The notes under the pieces are model-generated. The model did no database searches and had not been told where the DNA came from. It saw nothing but the letters and a program-made list of their open reading frames with translations. The translations under genes and the position numbers were made by a program. Below, in pieces: positions 1 through 12,159 of a stretch of 64,000 nucleotides of DNA; position 1 is the stretch's first letter, and the number at the start of each line of letters is the position of its first letter. The stretch is from Nymphaea colorata (lineage: Eukaryota; Streptophyta; Magnoliopsida; Nymphaeales; Nymphaeaceae), in contig NC_045138.2 in NCBI RefSeq assembly GCF_008831285.2, positions 5,921,205-5,985,204 of the forward strand. The letters are read 5' to 3'.

Positions 1-2190
1 ATAGAAGAGAGAGAGATTGAGAGATTAATTAAAGAAAGAAAAAGGGAGATTTTAAAGAAGAAATTGAAGAAAGACATCAAAGAGAGGGTTATAAAAGAGA
101 GAAAAGATAGATATTAATAGATGAATCAAAGAGGGAAAGAGATAGATATTTAAAAGCCCGAGATAAATTGGGGTGAGAGAAAAAAATAGAGAAATTGAAG
201 AGAGAGAGAGAAATTAATAAAATAATGTAGGAGGCTTTTTAAGAGAGAACTTGTGAGAGAGGGAGGTTAAAAAGAAAGTGAACGAGAGACTTTAAGTGAA
301 AATAAGAGAGAGAAACATATTGGAGATAGAGAAACGAATTAATAAAAGAGAGAAAAAAAGAGGTTTTAAAAAAGAAATCAATTGGAAGGAGAAAGAGAGG
401 TTTGCTTTAATGGCAAGATATTTTATTTTTTTGTAGAAATTAAAATTGTAAGTTTAAAAATAATTTTAGAAATTTACCAACTTCATTATTTTTTATGTTG
501 GTGGGAGAGGAACTAGCGTTTATTGAAAAGCCTAGGATAAGTCTCCAAGGCTTCTTTAAGGGTTTATTTGAAATACTTTTGAACTTGTTTAAAGCTATCA
601 ATATATGCACATGTAGAAAAAAAATTAATATATGTGAAAATATTGAAAAAATTATTTTCTATTTTAAAAATTATGAAAATATGCCCTTTCAATCCTTGAG
701 TATGGAAGGAAGCCCAGATTGTTAGGAACAATCATCTACTCTAGAAGAAGTTAACGACAATATCTCTTCTTGTGCTCTTGTTGTACTTCAAATTTTTTGA
801 TAATGTACTTATGGAGGAAAATACTCTTTTTAGACACTAAATAGAATGTTAATAGATAATTACCAAGAGAATGAAGATAAGAATGTGGTCAAAGACATGG
901 CTTAAAACTAAAAAAGTGAGAAATAAAGATTTTAATAGAGAAATCAGCAAGAAAGAAAGAGAAAGGGAGAGAGACATTCATAAACTAGAGAGAGAGAGTT
1001 TTTAAGAGAGATAAATAAAAGAAAGATTTTAAAAGAAAAATCAAAGAGATAGGGAAAGTTTAATAAAAGAAAAAAAAAGAAGATTTTTAGAGAGAAATAG
1101 AAGATAATGAGAGATTCAAGAGAAAGGAAGAAAATGAGGAGATAGAATAGATAAAAGAGAGAGAAAGAGAGTTTAAGAGAGAGAGAAAGAGAGATAGGGA
1201 GAGAAATTAAGAGAAGAAATAAAAGAAAACATGTCAAAGGGGAAAATTAAGAAAGAGAGAGAGAGTTATTAACAAGAGAAAGAAGAAAGAAGATTTAAAG
1301 AGAGAAATGAGGGAGATATTAACAAAACAGAAAAAATTTTAAGCAAGAAATGAAAGAGAAGGAGAGATAGAGATCAATAAATAAGAGAGAGAAAAAGAGA
1401 AATTGCATAGAGAAAACAAAAAGAGAAAGGGAGGTTGATAAAAGAGAGAGGGAGAAAGAGAAAGAGAGATTATAAAAGAGAAATTGAAAAGAGAGAGAGA
1501 GGAAGATTAATAAAAAAGAGAAAAATGTATTCTAAGACAGAAAATAAACAGAGAAACAAAGATCGGAAGAGTGAGTGAGATCAAAGAGAGATGGATTAAT
1601 AAAAGAGAGAAATAGACATTTTAAGAGAGAAATTAGAGAGAGAGAGCGAGCCATTAATAAAAATAGAGAAAAAATTATTTTAAGAGAGAAATCAAAGAAA
1701 GATAAACAGAGATTAATATATAAACTAGAAAAAAAGATATTTTGAGGGGGAGAGAGAAAAATAGAAAAGAGAAAAAAATTAATAAAAGAGGGAAAAAAAT
1801 ATTTGAAGAGACAGAGCGAGAGCACAAAAGAGAAAGAACGAGCGAAATCACAAAGATAAAGGAAGAGGAAGACTAACAAAAGGGAAAGAAAGATTTTAAA
1901 AAGAAATGAAAGAGAGAGAAGGTGAGAATCAAAGAGAAAAGTGCATTAAAAAAAAAGAGAGAGAAAGATGCTTTAAAAGAGAGATGGAGATTAATAAAAG
2001 AGAGAAAATGAGATTTTAAAAGAAAAATCGAAGAAAAAGAGAGAGAAAGAGAGACAAATAAAAAAGAGAAAGAAAGCTAAATAAGAGAAAGAGAAAGAGA
2101 AATTTGAAGAGAGAAAAGCAAAGATAAAGAAATCAAAGAGAGAGATAGAGAGAAAGAGAGAGAGAGATCTAAGAAAGAGAGTGTTGGAGT
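1..2190. repeat. Purine-rich GA dispersed repeat, copy 1
   Basis: The + strand is almost entirely purine here: short GAGA runs alternate with phrases such as 'attaataaaagaga' and 'ttttaagagagaaat'. The block is interrupted at about 415-925 by a non-purine core that also occurs in the second GA block at 45930-47610, so this is a dispersed family and not a simple microsatellite. Long frames on the minus strand (for example 944-1237 and 1532-1879) are Ser/Leu/Phe-rich translations of the GA run and are not genes. The left end lies outside the window. Confidence 0.85.
415..925. repeat. Core of the GA-repeat family, copy 1
   Basis: This AT-rich stretch is colinear with 46430-46890. Shared landmarks in the same order are 'agaaattaa', 'ttttagaaattta', 'gagaggaac' or 'agaggaac', 'atggaaggaagc', 'tctactagaagaag' or its close variant, and 'aatgttaatagataattaccaagagaatga' versus a diverged version. 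A 76-codon frame at 495-725 lies inside it but is not preserved as an open frame in the other copy, so I do not call a gene. Confidence 0.7.
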
Positions 2191-2402
2191 AATAAAAAAG
2201 GAAAAGACTGGCTGTTGTTGCTGGGTTGCCAATCGTGGTGTGCTTCATCACCGGTGGGCTGAGTTGTCGCTGGAGGGCCCTGTCGTTGTAGTAGCAAAGG
2301 GGAAGAAGCACAAAGGGAGAAGGCGAAAAGGGCATTGGCGGATGAAAATAAGGGTTAACCTTCACTAACAGGACGACGAACAAATAGTGATACGTACTAC
2401 TA
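2191..2402. other. Unassigned stretch after GA repeat
   Basis: Base composition changes to mixed sequence at about 2200. I see no coding frame with a recognisable motif and no repeat partner elsewhere in the window. Confidence 0.5.
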
Positions 2403-2830
2403 GTGGCAAAAAAGGTGACATCAGTAAAAGTTGAGAATAAACACCATGAAGAAACTATATTGTCAATGGTTCTTGATTAATTACTGACGAACAATGAGTT
2501 TGTCAGTGACACTCTTAACAATTATTGAGTGGCAAAAAAGGTGACATCTGTAAAAGTTGAGAACAAACACCATGAATAAACTATATTGTCAATGGTTCTT
2601 TATTAATTACTGGCCAACAATGAGTTTGTCAGTGATATAACTGACGTGACAACCAACCGTCAGTAAATAGCAGGTCTTTATTGACGAAATTTTTGAGAAG
2701 TCAAAAAATATAAAAGTTTTCTGACAAATTACCGGCACAGTCACTAAAAATTATATTTACTGACATCCCTTGAACTTCATTGGTGAAGTGTCATTTGTAC
2801 TGATGGGTGATTTTCTTATTGTCAATAAAC
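2403..2830. repeat. 126-bp tandem duplication with repeated GTCAGT motifs
   Basis: Two units start with 'gtggcaaaaaaggtgacatc' at 2403 and 2529 and run side by side to about 2634 with few differences. The following sequence keeps repeating short motifs (gtcagtga, gtcagtaaa, actgacat) in both orientations. Dense subterminal motifs of this kind are seen near ends of CACTA-type DNA transposons, but I see no transposase and cannot place both ends, so the family is left open. Confidence 0.6.
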
Positions 2831-2929
2831 AAAAGATAGAAGAAGAGACATTTTAGTAAAGAAATTGGAAAGAGATAGAGAGCAAGAGAGAATCGATAAA
2901 ATAGAAATACATAACAAAATTTTGGAACA

Positions 2930-3330
2930 AGAAGTCTCCTAACTACAAGAATAAATCACAAAAACAAAATAGAAGAACCAAATATACAACTTAGTAGCAC
3001 AATAAAACAAAACAAGAGGGGTAGAGAGAGAGTGGATAAATGGAATGGTAGAGTCCCCCAACAGCAGATGAAAGACGACGCCATAGCTGAATACCAAAGT
3101 GGACATCCCATGCACAAGGCATGTCATAAACTCCGACGATGAGAATGTTTCCTTAAAGACCATGTTGTTGTGTTCCTCCTAAATACACCACCAAGAGGAA
3201 ATGAGCCACAACCTCTAGATACAACCCAGGAAAAGGACTGGTGGAAGGAATGACAAAGAGTAAAAAAAAGTGAATGGAGGGACAAAGGAAGGCCATGCAA
3301 AGGTAAGAACATTATAAGAAAGGACAAAAG
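2930..3330 (-). pseudogene. Possible C-terminal tail of a LINE reverse transcriptase
   Basis: In one minus-strand frame around 3060-3220 the reading resembles the tail that follows the RT in plant LINEs: a W-rich stretch, then an 'EEHNN' segment, then 'FKETFSSSEF', with an in-frame stop before it. Plant LINE polyproteins commonly end with a W-x-x-W-x-E-R-N-N-like segment. There is no RT core, no endonuclease and no poly(A) tail to anchor it. The call is weak and rests on resemblance only. Confidence 0.25.
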
Positions 3331-3552
3331 CTAAAAAGGTGAACCCGAGACTCAGGCACAGCGAGACCGAGAGGACATTGGTTAACTAAACTAATACCAA
3401 GGAGCTATAGGTGGTCAAAAGTATTAATGTGACCAGCAATGAGCGTAAATTGGACCCACCGTCACAGCTGAGTGAAGAGATCAAAGCTTGGTGACCACGA
3501 ACTGAGCCTGAAGGCAGACCCGGGATAAACTCCGGAACTGAGTCATGAGTAT

Positions 3553-3557
3553 CTTAG
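3553..3557. repeat. Target-site duplication CTTAG, left
   Basis: The five bases immediately outside the left LTR (TG... begins at 3558) are CTTAG, identical to the five bases after the right LTR at 28310-28314. A 5-bp duplication is what plant Ty3/gypsy integrases produce, and it fixes both outer ends of the element. Confidence 0.92.
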
Positions 3558-6500
3558 TGTTCGCACCCCACTCCTTTTTCAAGAAGGTCGAAATGCGAGT
3601 CAGCAAAATTCTTTTAAAATTGGGGTTTTGAGAAAATTTTCAAGAGAAAGGGATCCGCTCGTCGGTACGAGGTCCAACCGTTCCTGCCGCCTTTAACAGG
3701 GGTAATTAGACCAAGGACTAAGGATCATTTGGATCATATACGAGTTATTGATGTAAGTCCTATATGCTTATGCATTGAGGTTTTGGATTCAAGAACCGAA
3801 ATTCATTTTTTTGAATAAATGAATTTGAATATTGGGGGTTTTCAAGTTGGTTTAAAAACCTTTGTTTTGGTGTTATTTGAAACACATAATTCTTGAGGAT
3901 TTTTGAAGATTTGGAATTGAGTTCTTTGTTGTGAACTCTAGATGATGATGATCATCTTATGATAAAAATTGATTTTGAACTCTTTTTTTGTCAAATCATG
4001 TGATTTGTAGAATTCATTCTTTTGAAAGAACATAGGTTCCAAATTGTTAGAAAACATGTTGTTTTTCAAATGCACTTTGGCCAAAAGATTATGAATGCAT
4101 TGCTTGTGTTTTCTTTTGAAGTTAAGTGAAGTTTACAAATTCTCATTGCAATATGACTTGGTCACTTTTTGCAACTTAAATTTGAATCACTTAATTTCTT
4201 GAGAATGTGCATGTGGTGCCATTGATTTTGAGTGAAAGTGAATGCATGAAACGAGAATGGAAACTATATGGAACATTCATTCTTCTCTCTCTCATAATCC
4301 ATCAAGATTCATTCATATGAAACATACATTCTTCACTCCCTCATAATCTCTCAAAGTCCGTATTGCACGTCATACAATCTATACATGAAGATTGATTAAA
4401 ATGTAGGACTTTCTCTATATGTGCTCATTATATGATTAAGCACATGAATTAGAGATGTAATCCATAAGCTTGAGGCTTGACATAAAATTATCAAAATGAT
4501 GAAAATATATAAATGATGTCAAGTTCAATCTTTGAAATTGATGGGAGACATGGATGACGTCCACTTTTGTCTCAAAATAGCTAAAAATCAGACCTTGTGT
4601 TGATTTAAATAGCTGAAAATTGTGGACATTGATTCCAATAAGGACTTGTTTCTTAGATAGAAACAATGAGTTTTTCAAATCTATTCAAATTTCAGATTTC
4701 GTAGTAATGAAATCATCAACTCCTTTGGATGATTCTAGGATGGTTGGTATTTCAAATATGTAAATTTTGATATTCTTAAACCAATTTCTATGAAACATGG
4801 TCTGATTTCAACAACATACATACATCTTACGTATGGGTTTGCTGAAATTAAGTAAAAATGAAATGAAAATAATTTATAATCTTGCACTAGAAAAATCAAT
4901 AAAAATGGCCTATTTCCTTAAAGACCGGTTTGGAAACATGTTCCAACCTGATTTTAAGGGAGGAATGTAATTTTTGACAAGAAATCAGATACATATATGT
5001 ACATATATAACAATGTATACATATACGTACCTTACTTTTCAAAATGAAATTTTATCAAGGGACCGCTTGACTCATGAATCATGATGATTCATGGCTGGGT
5101 TCTTTTATGTAGGAAGATTGAGAACTTGTTTTAAATCTTCCCTACTACCCTTGATTAATTAAATTGAAAGACATGAATCAAAATGACTGTGAATAAGAAA
5201 GAAAATAAAACAATACTCAAGCTTATTCGTCAATCATTTCGCCATGCAAGGATGGATCACATTCATAAAAACGTATCCATCCCTTATAGGCATTTTCATC
5301 ATACGTGATGTAGCAAAATCACTCTCTCACCGTGGGATTCTCTCATGGTAGGGAGTTCAAAATGGTATTAAGTTGGTTCCTTTGAAAGGGACGTGGCCTT
5401 GGGGCCCATTTCAAAATTTGATACTTGGGTTCATATTTAAGAAAAACCGACATATGCATGCATTATGCATTAACATGTACATTGAAGCGTAGGTTTCCCT
5501 TAGCTGGACATCATTCCCAGCCATAAGCAAATGAAAATAAACCCTCCCATGAATTGCTGGAATTAAAATAAATCAACAATAAGCTAAAGTAGAAGAAAAG
5601 TGAGTTAAGATCACCTACCTTGTGGTCGGTCTTGATGTTTGTCCTTCGTCTTCACTTGTTTTCTAACCCAAGCAATCCTAAGCAAGAATCCAACCGTGGA
5701 TTCAAGCTTAGCAAAGCTAGAATAAGAAATAGCTTGCTTGCTGGAATTTGGAGTGGTAAAGAGGGCTTCTCACCACGAAAATCCTAAGTAATGGTTCACT
5801 TAAGCACCCTAACTTAGCAAAATCAATGGGGAGAATAGAAAAAAGTGAAGAAGAGAATGGGAGAAAAAGGGGAAGGGGGCTTGGACGAACCTCTTCTCTC
5901 TTCCTTGGCTTCTCCCTCCTAGCTCCTTGGCTACAGCAATTTGATAGAATGCTCCAAAATTTCGTCCTCCCCCTTGGTGGCCAAGGGGAGGTTTATATAG
6001 AGGAGGAGGTGGGTTCAACCACCTTCTTAACTCACCTTGGGAACTTGCTTAAGACCTTGGGGACTTGTAAAATGAGTTAAATAGACTTTAAAGGCTTTAA
6101 TCGACCATTTCTCAGCCCATTTCCACGAGCTAGGTGGGCTGGGCTAGGTTTGGTCAACTTGGGTTCTAATTGACCATTTCCACGAGCTAGGTTTGGTCAA
6201 CTTGGGTTCAGACCTAGGTGACCATTTTGACTAAAATTTTGAACGAAAATGCCCTTGCATAGGGTTTTGCCCTTATTTTGTACTATTTATTTATTTTTTG
6301 TTTGAAATCGAGCTTATAAGGTTAAAACCTAGTTACTAAGCTCCAAATGCCATTGAATTATGATAATTAAATTTAAATTTTAATAAAATTTAAAAATTTT
6401 ATCAAATTTGGTTCGAAAAGGGTATTTTCATCCAAAACTTGATTGAAAATGGATTTCAACTGAATCAAACTTTCACTTGAGAAATTCAATTTAAATTTGG

Positions 6501-7423
6501 TATTTGATTCATGCATTTGACAAATTCAAATGTTTATTTGTCTTTCATAAACCATTTTAGGCTTTTTAATCTTAAGTTGACCGCAGAAGGGCAAAATTGT
6601 CCAAATTGATCAATTTCGACCAATTGACCAAAGTCAAAGCTCATTTGCAAGTAGTTTGACTTTATTTGAGGTAATTTGATAAATTTGGGTCAAGAAAACT
6701 CTTAATTGAGCTAAATTGTACTTTGACTGAGTTTAGTCAAAGTGGGTTTGGTTCGGTCAAAGTCTATTTTCGTCCATTAATTGGATCATGAGACAGACTT
6801 ACGTTTTGACTGTGTTGAGCCCATGGTGACCGAACCTAGCTGGAATTGGCACCACATTTGAGTGCACCCGGGTCAAACCTACTTGGATTAAGTTGGTTAG
6901 GTGAGTTTGACAAGTCTAGTAATTGCTTCCTTGAAAATGATTTTTTTCTTTCTAGGAGGACCTGGTTAAAGAAGAGAGAGAGACATAAATGTCTCTCTTT
7001 TCCTAGGTTTCTCCTTTATTTCTTCTTGAAAATGACTCTTCTTCAATTAATTTGAGAGAAAATATTTATTTATTATTTTTTTGACATGGAGGGGGCATGG
7101 CCCCTGGGGGGGCTCTTGACCACACGAGCTAGGTGGGGCCCACACGTGGGTCCCACGTAGCATTTTAGACTGAATTAGATCCAATTTTTGGATCTAAGTC
7201 AAAATTTGCATTTTGCAATTGGATTTGGATTTCAAATGACATTTGCAATTGAATTTGGACTCGTAATCCTGCATTGGGATTCGTGTATCGGGTTAAATTC
7301 ACGATTTGAATCTAATTGTTCTTTAGATTCGAAATTGGCTTTGAAATTGCAAATTTTCACAATTCTTTTGTGAAATTTTCACATTGCTTCAATTTTGATG
7401 TGGAAAAATTTGGGGTGTTAACA
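3558..7423 (-). repeat. 3' LTR of the giant gypsy element
   Basis: Begins TGTTCGCACC and ends GGGGTGTTAACA on the + strand, so it has the TG...CA ends expected of an LTR. It aligns over its whole length with 24447-28309. The minus strand has the same TATA-like site as the 5' LTR at 5992-6000. Small open frames inside it (for example 4436-4678, 5826-6080, 6846-7055) are repeated in the other LTR simply because the LTRs are duplicates; none resembles a known protein. Confidence 0.93.
5992..6000 (-). promoter_or_regulatory. TATA-like box in 3' LTR
   Basis: On the minus strand this reads CTATATAAA, a good plant TATA box, flanked by a purine/pyrimidine-rich stretch. It is the copy of the 26880-26888 site in the 5' LTR. 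In the 3' LTR it could drive read-out transcription leftwards into the flank. Confidence 0.5.
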
Positions 7424-7436
7424 GATGCCCCTCTTT
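7424..7436 (-). other. Polypurine tract of the gypsy element
   Basis: Directly inside the 3' LTR the minus strand reads AAAGAGGGGCATC and then enters the LTR at TGTTAACACC. A purine tract abutting the 3' LTR is the plus-strand DNA primer of LTR retrotransposons. Its position confirms the minus-strand orientation. Confidence 0.8.
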
Positions 7437-8483
7437 GTTGTTAAGCAAATTGAATAATTTGCTTAATAGCAAAGATTCACGCACCAAATTTTTGCAAATC
7501 GTTTGGAAAATCCATTTTTCAAATGATGTTGAACCATCCTCGCTCGAGGGGAAATGCTAGGCATAGACCTGAAATAAGAAGATTTTTCTCCATCTCATTG
7601 GAGACTTTGTAGAGGAATTAATGTTGGTTGAAAAATTTTGTAATTGTGAAAGTTTTTGCATTTGATGCTTTGAGAAATTTGCCCTCGATGCCTTCTAAAC
7701 CGTTGGCAAGTGCTTTTTCTCTTCTTTTACTTAGTTTTTCACATACTCGCTTTTGCTTTTGAATTTTGATTTTCTTTTTGAGCCACCCTTCACTCTTGGG
7801 AGAAATTCCTCACCACCCCAAAAGCTACTACGGAGTTCCACCGCTTTGGCGGTTTTGTGTAGTTTGCTTTGTGTAATATCAAGTCTATCGGGCTTTCTTC
7901 TGAACCCTTGTAACAAGCTTTGGGCCGGTAACTCCTAGACCAGTTGGCCTCAGGGTACCAAATGTAAAACACTCCCCGGGCTTACTTGCTCGAATTCAGA
8001 AGGCTTTAGGAGACTTAATATAAGCAAAATGTTCATGGATTGCTTTTTAGCTTCACGGCGTAAGCATAGGTCATATGCCCACCCGCGCCTGCTGAGCTTT
8101 GAACCAGAGGAACAACTACACTCACCCCGAGCTCATTGCTCAACTCATTTCGCTTGATAGCTTTTTCTAGCATCTTGCCAAGGTCTTTTAGGTGACAAGA
8201 TTTTTTCTTATGGCATCTCATGCTAGACCTTTACAAATGCCGATTGTCGGGACCAACATTAATTACTATACATTAGTCCCTCAATGTCTGTGAAATTTCT
8301 TGCCTATTTCAAGACGATGCCCTTGCAATTGTCCTCAAGACATGGGTTGAGTTTGAAACTTTTGATGCATTTTTGAAACTTTTCCCTAAGGGATACCATG
8401 CCCCTTAGTTGGTTTGAAAATTGTTACAAACGTGCTTATCAAAGCACAACTATTTTGAATTTTTTTTTTTTTGAATTGCAAAT
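7437..8483 (-). other. 3' non-coding region between integrase and polypurine tract
   Basis: About 1.05 kb separate the integrase stop (8484) from the polypurine tract. Short minus-strand frames at 7731-7972 and 8033-8221 have no recognisable motif. A poly-T run lies at about 8459-8472, and the right-hand copy of the interior (16165 onward) starts just after the equivalent point, so this segment exists once only. A long 3' untranslated stretch is usual in large Tat/Ogre elements. Confidence 0.6.
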
Positions 8484-11400
8484 TCAAGTATAGAATTTTT
8501 TGAGATGCAAAGCATTAATTGGATCGGGGATTTCAGCCCCATCGGCATCAATCAGTCGATAAGAATTGTGTGGTAGAACCTCTTTGACAACATATGGTCC
8601 TTCCCAGTTCGGCGCCCATTTTCCTTTGGGTCTACTCCTGAGTGGAACTATGGATCTTAAAACAAGATCATTTACCTGAAATTTTCTTTCAATGACTGAT
8701 TTGGCATAATGTCGGGCGACTCTCTTACGATAGACTTCGGCATGCTCTGCCGCTTGTAGTCTTTTCTCGTCTAAGAGGTCTAATTGAGCAAGTCTCTTTT
8801 TTTGATATTTGCTAATTGGGAGTTCAATGAGAGCAGCAAATTTCATTGCTGGTTTTTGGACATGTAATGGAAGGACAATTTCCGTTCCATATACTAATTC
8901 TGCTGGTGTAGCATTGGTGGGTGTCCGAATTGTGGTTCGATACGCCCAAAGTGCATTGTGCATTTTCTCGTGCCAATCTCGGCCTGTTTCAACTGTCCTC
9001 TCTAAGACACGAATCAAAATCTTGTTGGTTGCTTCTGCCTGACCATTACCTTGAGGGTAATATGGGGCAGAAAAGTGATGTTGTATTGTGTGTTTGTGAC
9101 AAAGATTGCGCATTTTCTCATTTTTGAAATGAGTACCGTTATCAGAAACGATATCATGCGGGATGCCAAATCTACACAAAAGATTTTTATGAATGAAGGA
9201 CACTACGTGTTGTCCTTCGACTGTTTTTAAAGTAATCGCTTCCACCCATTTGGTGAAGTAATCTGTAGCTGCAAGAAAATGCCTGTGTCCATTTGAGGCA
9301 GGTGGATTGATTGGACCGACTACGTCGAAGGCTCACATGGAGAATGGCCATGGTGAGCTGACCGAATGAAGGTACGCTGCTGGAGCATGAATTGATGGTG
9401 CATGCAACTGACATTTGATGCATTTCTTGACAAATTGGTGACAGTCTCTTTGCATTGTGGGCCAATAGTACCCTGCTCTGACTATCTGCTTGACGAGGGT
9501 TTGATACCCTACATGTCCCCCACAAATTCCTTCATGGGCTTCTTGAATGACTTCTAGTGCCTCATTTGCATAGAGACATCTAGCATATTCTGTGCTGAAT
9601 CCTCTTCTGTATAGGATGTCGGCTAGAATGAAATATCTTGAAGACATGTGTCTCAAAACTCTTTGCTCTTTTCGAGACATTTCTGGTGGAAGTGTTCCAG
9701 TTTGGAGAAAATCCTTGATGTTCTGATACCATGGTGTTTCTCTACTTTCTGCTTGCAACACCTGTTCTGGTATGACAAAAGATGGTTGTTCGAGTCTTCC
9801 AACTTCAAAAGATCTGATAGATTCTCCAGGTTTGAAGGCAATGGTAGAGCCTAAACTGGCTAAATCGTCTGCTATTGGGTTAAATTCTCTTTTGACATGT
9901 AAGAGTTGACATTCATCGAACTGTCTTAAGAGGGAAGCTGCTAACTCTTGATATGGGATCAATTTTTGATCTTTGACTTGCCAATCTCCATTGACCTGAC
10001 TGACAGCTAAGAGAGAATCTCCAAAAATGCGAACTCTCTGCACTTTAAATTTGAGCAACATTTTGAGTCCTTGGATTAGGGCCTCGTACTCTGCCATATT
10101 ATGCGTGCAGGAAAAATTCAATTTGAGAGAGTAAGGAATCATTTCCCTTTCTGGTGTAATGAAAAGTATCCCAATGCCTGCCCCAGCTGTGCTCTTAGAT
10201 CCATCAAAGTACATCTCCCAAATCGGCTCTGGTTCAGTTGTCAGGATTTGCTCATATGGAAAATCATCATTTGTTCTAATTTCTTCATATAGAGGAAAAT
10301 CTGCCAATTGGTCTGCAATGGCTTGCCCCTTGATTGATTTTTGTGACACATATTCCAAATCATATTGCATCAGCAAAACCTGCCACTTTGCTATCCTTCC
10401 ATTCAGAAATGGCTGTTCGAGGATATATTTGAGTGGATTAAGTTTGGATAAAATTTTAACTTCACAAGCCAATAGATAATGCCTTAATTTTTGACACATC
10501 CACACCAAGGCTAAGCAAGTTTTTTCCATGTGCGAGTAGTTCTTTTCATACTGCACAAATGTCTTACTGATGTAATAAATGGCATGTTCTATTCGGCATC
10601 CTTCTTCATATTGAGCCAGAAATCCACCACAGGCTGAATCGTTAACTGTGATGTAAAGGAGTAGAGGTTCCCCTAAAATTGGAGGTTTTAAAATTGGTGG
10701 GCAAAGAAGATACTTCTTGATCTTTTCGAATGAGGCTTGACATTCATGCCCCCATTCAAATTTGACTCCTTTCCGCAGTAAATGGTTGAAGGGTTCGCAT
10801 CTCATGGCGAGATTAGATATAAACCTTCTGATTGACTGAATTCTGCCTTACAAGCTGCGTAGCTCCTTAAGATTTGTTGGGGGTGACATTTCGATGATCG
10901 CCTTTGCTTTGGAAGGATCCATCTCGATTCCCTTTTGGCTGACCATAAATCCCAAAAGCTTACCGGATTCCACACCAAATACACATTTTTGTGGATTCAA
11001 TCTAAGTTTGTATTGTAAGAGTCTATCAAAAACTTGAGAGAGAATGTTGATGTGATTCTCCCTTGTTTTTGACTTAATTAGTAGATCATCTACATATGCA
11101 TCCATGATTTGATGCATTTGGTCATGAAAAATAGCTGCCATAGCCCTTTGATATGTTGCCCCAGCGTTCTTCAAACCAAATGGCATTACTGTATAGCAGA
11201 AGGTACCCCATGGGGTTGTAAATGATGTTTTGGCTTGATCTTGAGCTGCCAACTTAATTTGGTTATAACCAGAATATCCATCCATAAAGGAGAACATAGC
11301 GTGACCTGCGGTACTGTCTACCAACAAGTCAATGTTTGGAAGTGGGTAGTCATCCTTTGGTGTAGCCTTATTCAAATCTCTGAAATCATGCAGAGCTGAA

Positions 11401-11915
11401 TTTTGCCATTTTTCTTTGGGACTACCACAATGTTTGCTAACCATTCAGGATAGTCGATTGTTCGGATGAACCCTGCCTTTAGTAGGTCTTCCAGGCCTTC
11501 CTTAACTTGCCCCTCAAGACGAGGGTCTAGTTTCCTCAACTTTTGTTTGATTGGCTTGCATTCTGGTTTCAATGGTAGTCGATGCTCGACTAATTTTGTA
11601 TCAAGTCCTGGCATGTCCTCATAAGTCCACGCAAAGGCTTCTTGATGCTTTTGAGGAAGTCTATCAGCTCTTTTCTTTCTTCTGCTGAGAGACTTGTTCC
11701 AATTGCAAAATCTTTGGACTCTCTTCCGTGCCAATGTTAATTTCCTCAATCGGATCATTAATCAGAGGTGACGGTTGATCTTGCTTTCTCATTTGGATGA
11801 ACTCTGGACATTCGGCCTCAGTGAGTTCTGGATTTATCTCCTTAAAAGCTTTTGATGTTTGATCCTCAAATGCCATCCTAAAGATTGTAAAGAAGTTAGA
11901 TGAAATTTGAGACAT
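8484..11915 (-). pseudogene. pol: pol, interior copy A: RT, RNase H, second RNase H, integrase
   Basis: Read from 11915 downwards. RT occupies about 11758-10848, with the LKAGFIRTIDYPEWLANIVVV region, the FSFMDGYSGY catalytic aspartate and YVDD. A standard RNase H follows (about 10680-10300), then a second RNase H (from MYFDGSKSTAGAGIGI, with an NMAEYEAL segment, to about 9850). Integrase comes last, with the HHCC zinc finger (GGHVGY, CIKCQLH) and the core (IVSDNGTHF; YYPQGNGQAEATN), ending ALHLKKFYT and a stop at 8484. No chromodomain follows. The frame breaks near 11390, 10850 and 9320 coincide with single-base indels relative to copy B, so many may be sequencing errors and not decay. The two RNase H domains point to the Tat lineage. 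Confidence 0.85.
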
Positions 11916-12130
11916 TGTATATGGAAGTAATTTGCATTTGTCATTGTATTTTTGAAGGTATTACAAAATGAAGACACTTGGTCTATTTGAGTACAATGAC
12001 GACAAAATGACAAAATGATGACGGATTTGTTGATTCAAATTGATGGTGAACATCCGCCTATGGTATTGCTCTTGACGAAAGGTACTGGCTTGAATTCTTC
12101 CTCAACATCCACTTTTTCATAGCTTTGGCA
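11870..12130 (-). other. Putative intron/spacer between protease and RT, copy A
   Basis: On the minus strand the protease frame stops near 12040, and a new frame with no homology to known domains opens at 11915. Just upstream of 'GATGGCATTTGAGG' at about 11880 is a pyrimidine-rich tract ending in TTTAG, a good 3' splice site. The same layout is preserved in copy B (about 19520-19780). Ogre elements are known to carry a spliced intron between protease and RT; the exact 5' splice site here is not clear to me. Confidence 0.4.
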
Positions 12131-12159
12131 CCCCAAGGCTTGAGTGCCTCGTTGTCCTG

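Noticed and set aside
944-2383. Long minus-strand open frames in the GA block (97, 115 and 130 codons)
   Set aside because: They are Ser/Leu/Phe-rich translations of a GA-rich repeat; open frames are expected there by composition and no motif is seen.
5809-6080. Overlapping frames on both strands inside the gypsy LTR, repeated at 26697-26968
   Set aside because: Conservation between the two is simply LTR duplication. They overlap each other and match no known protein.
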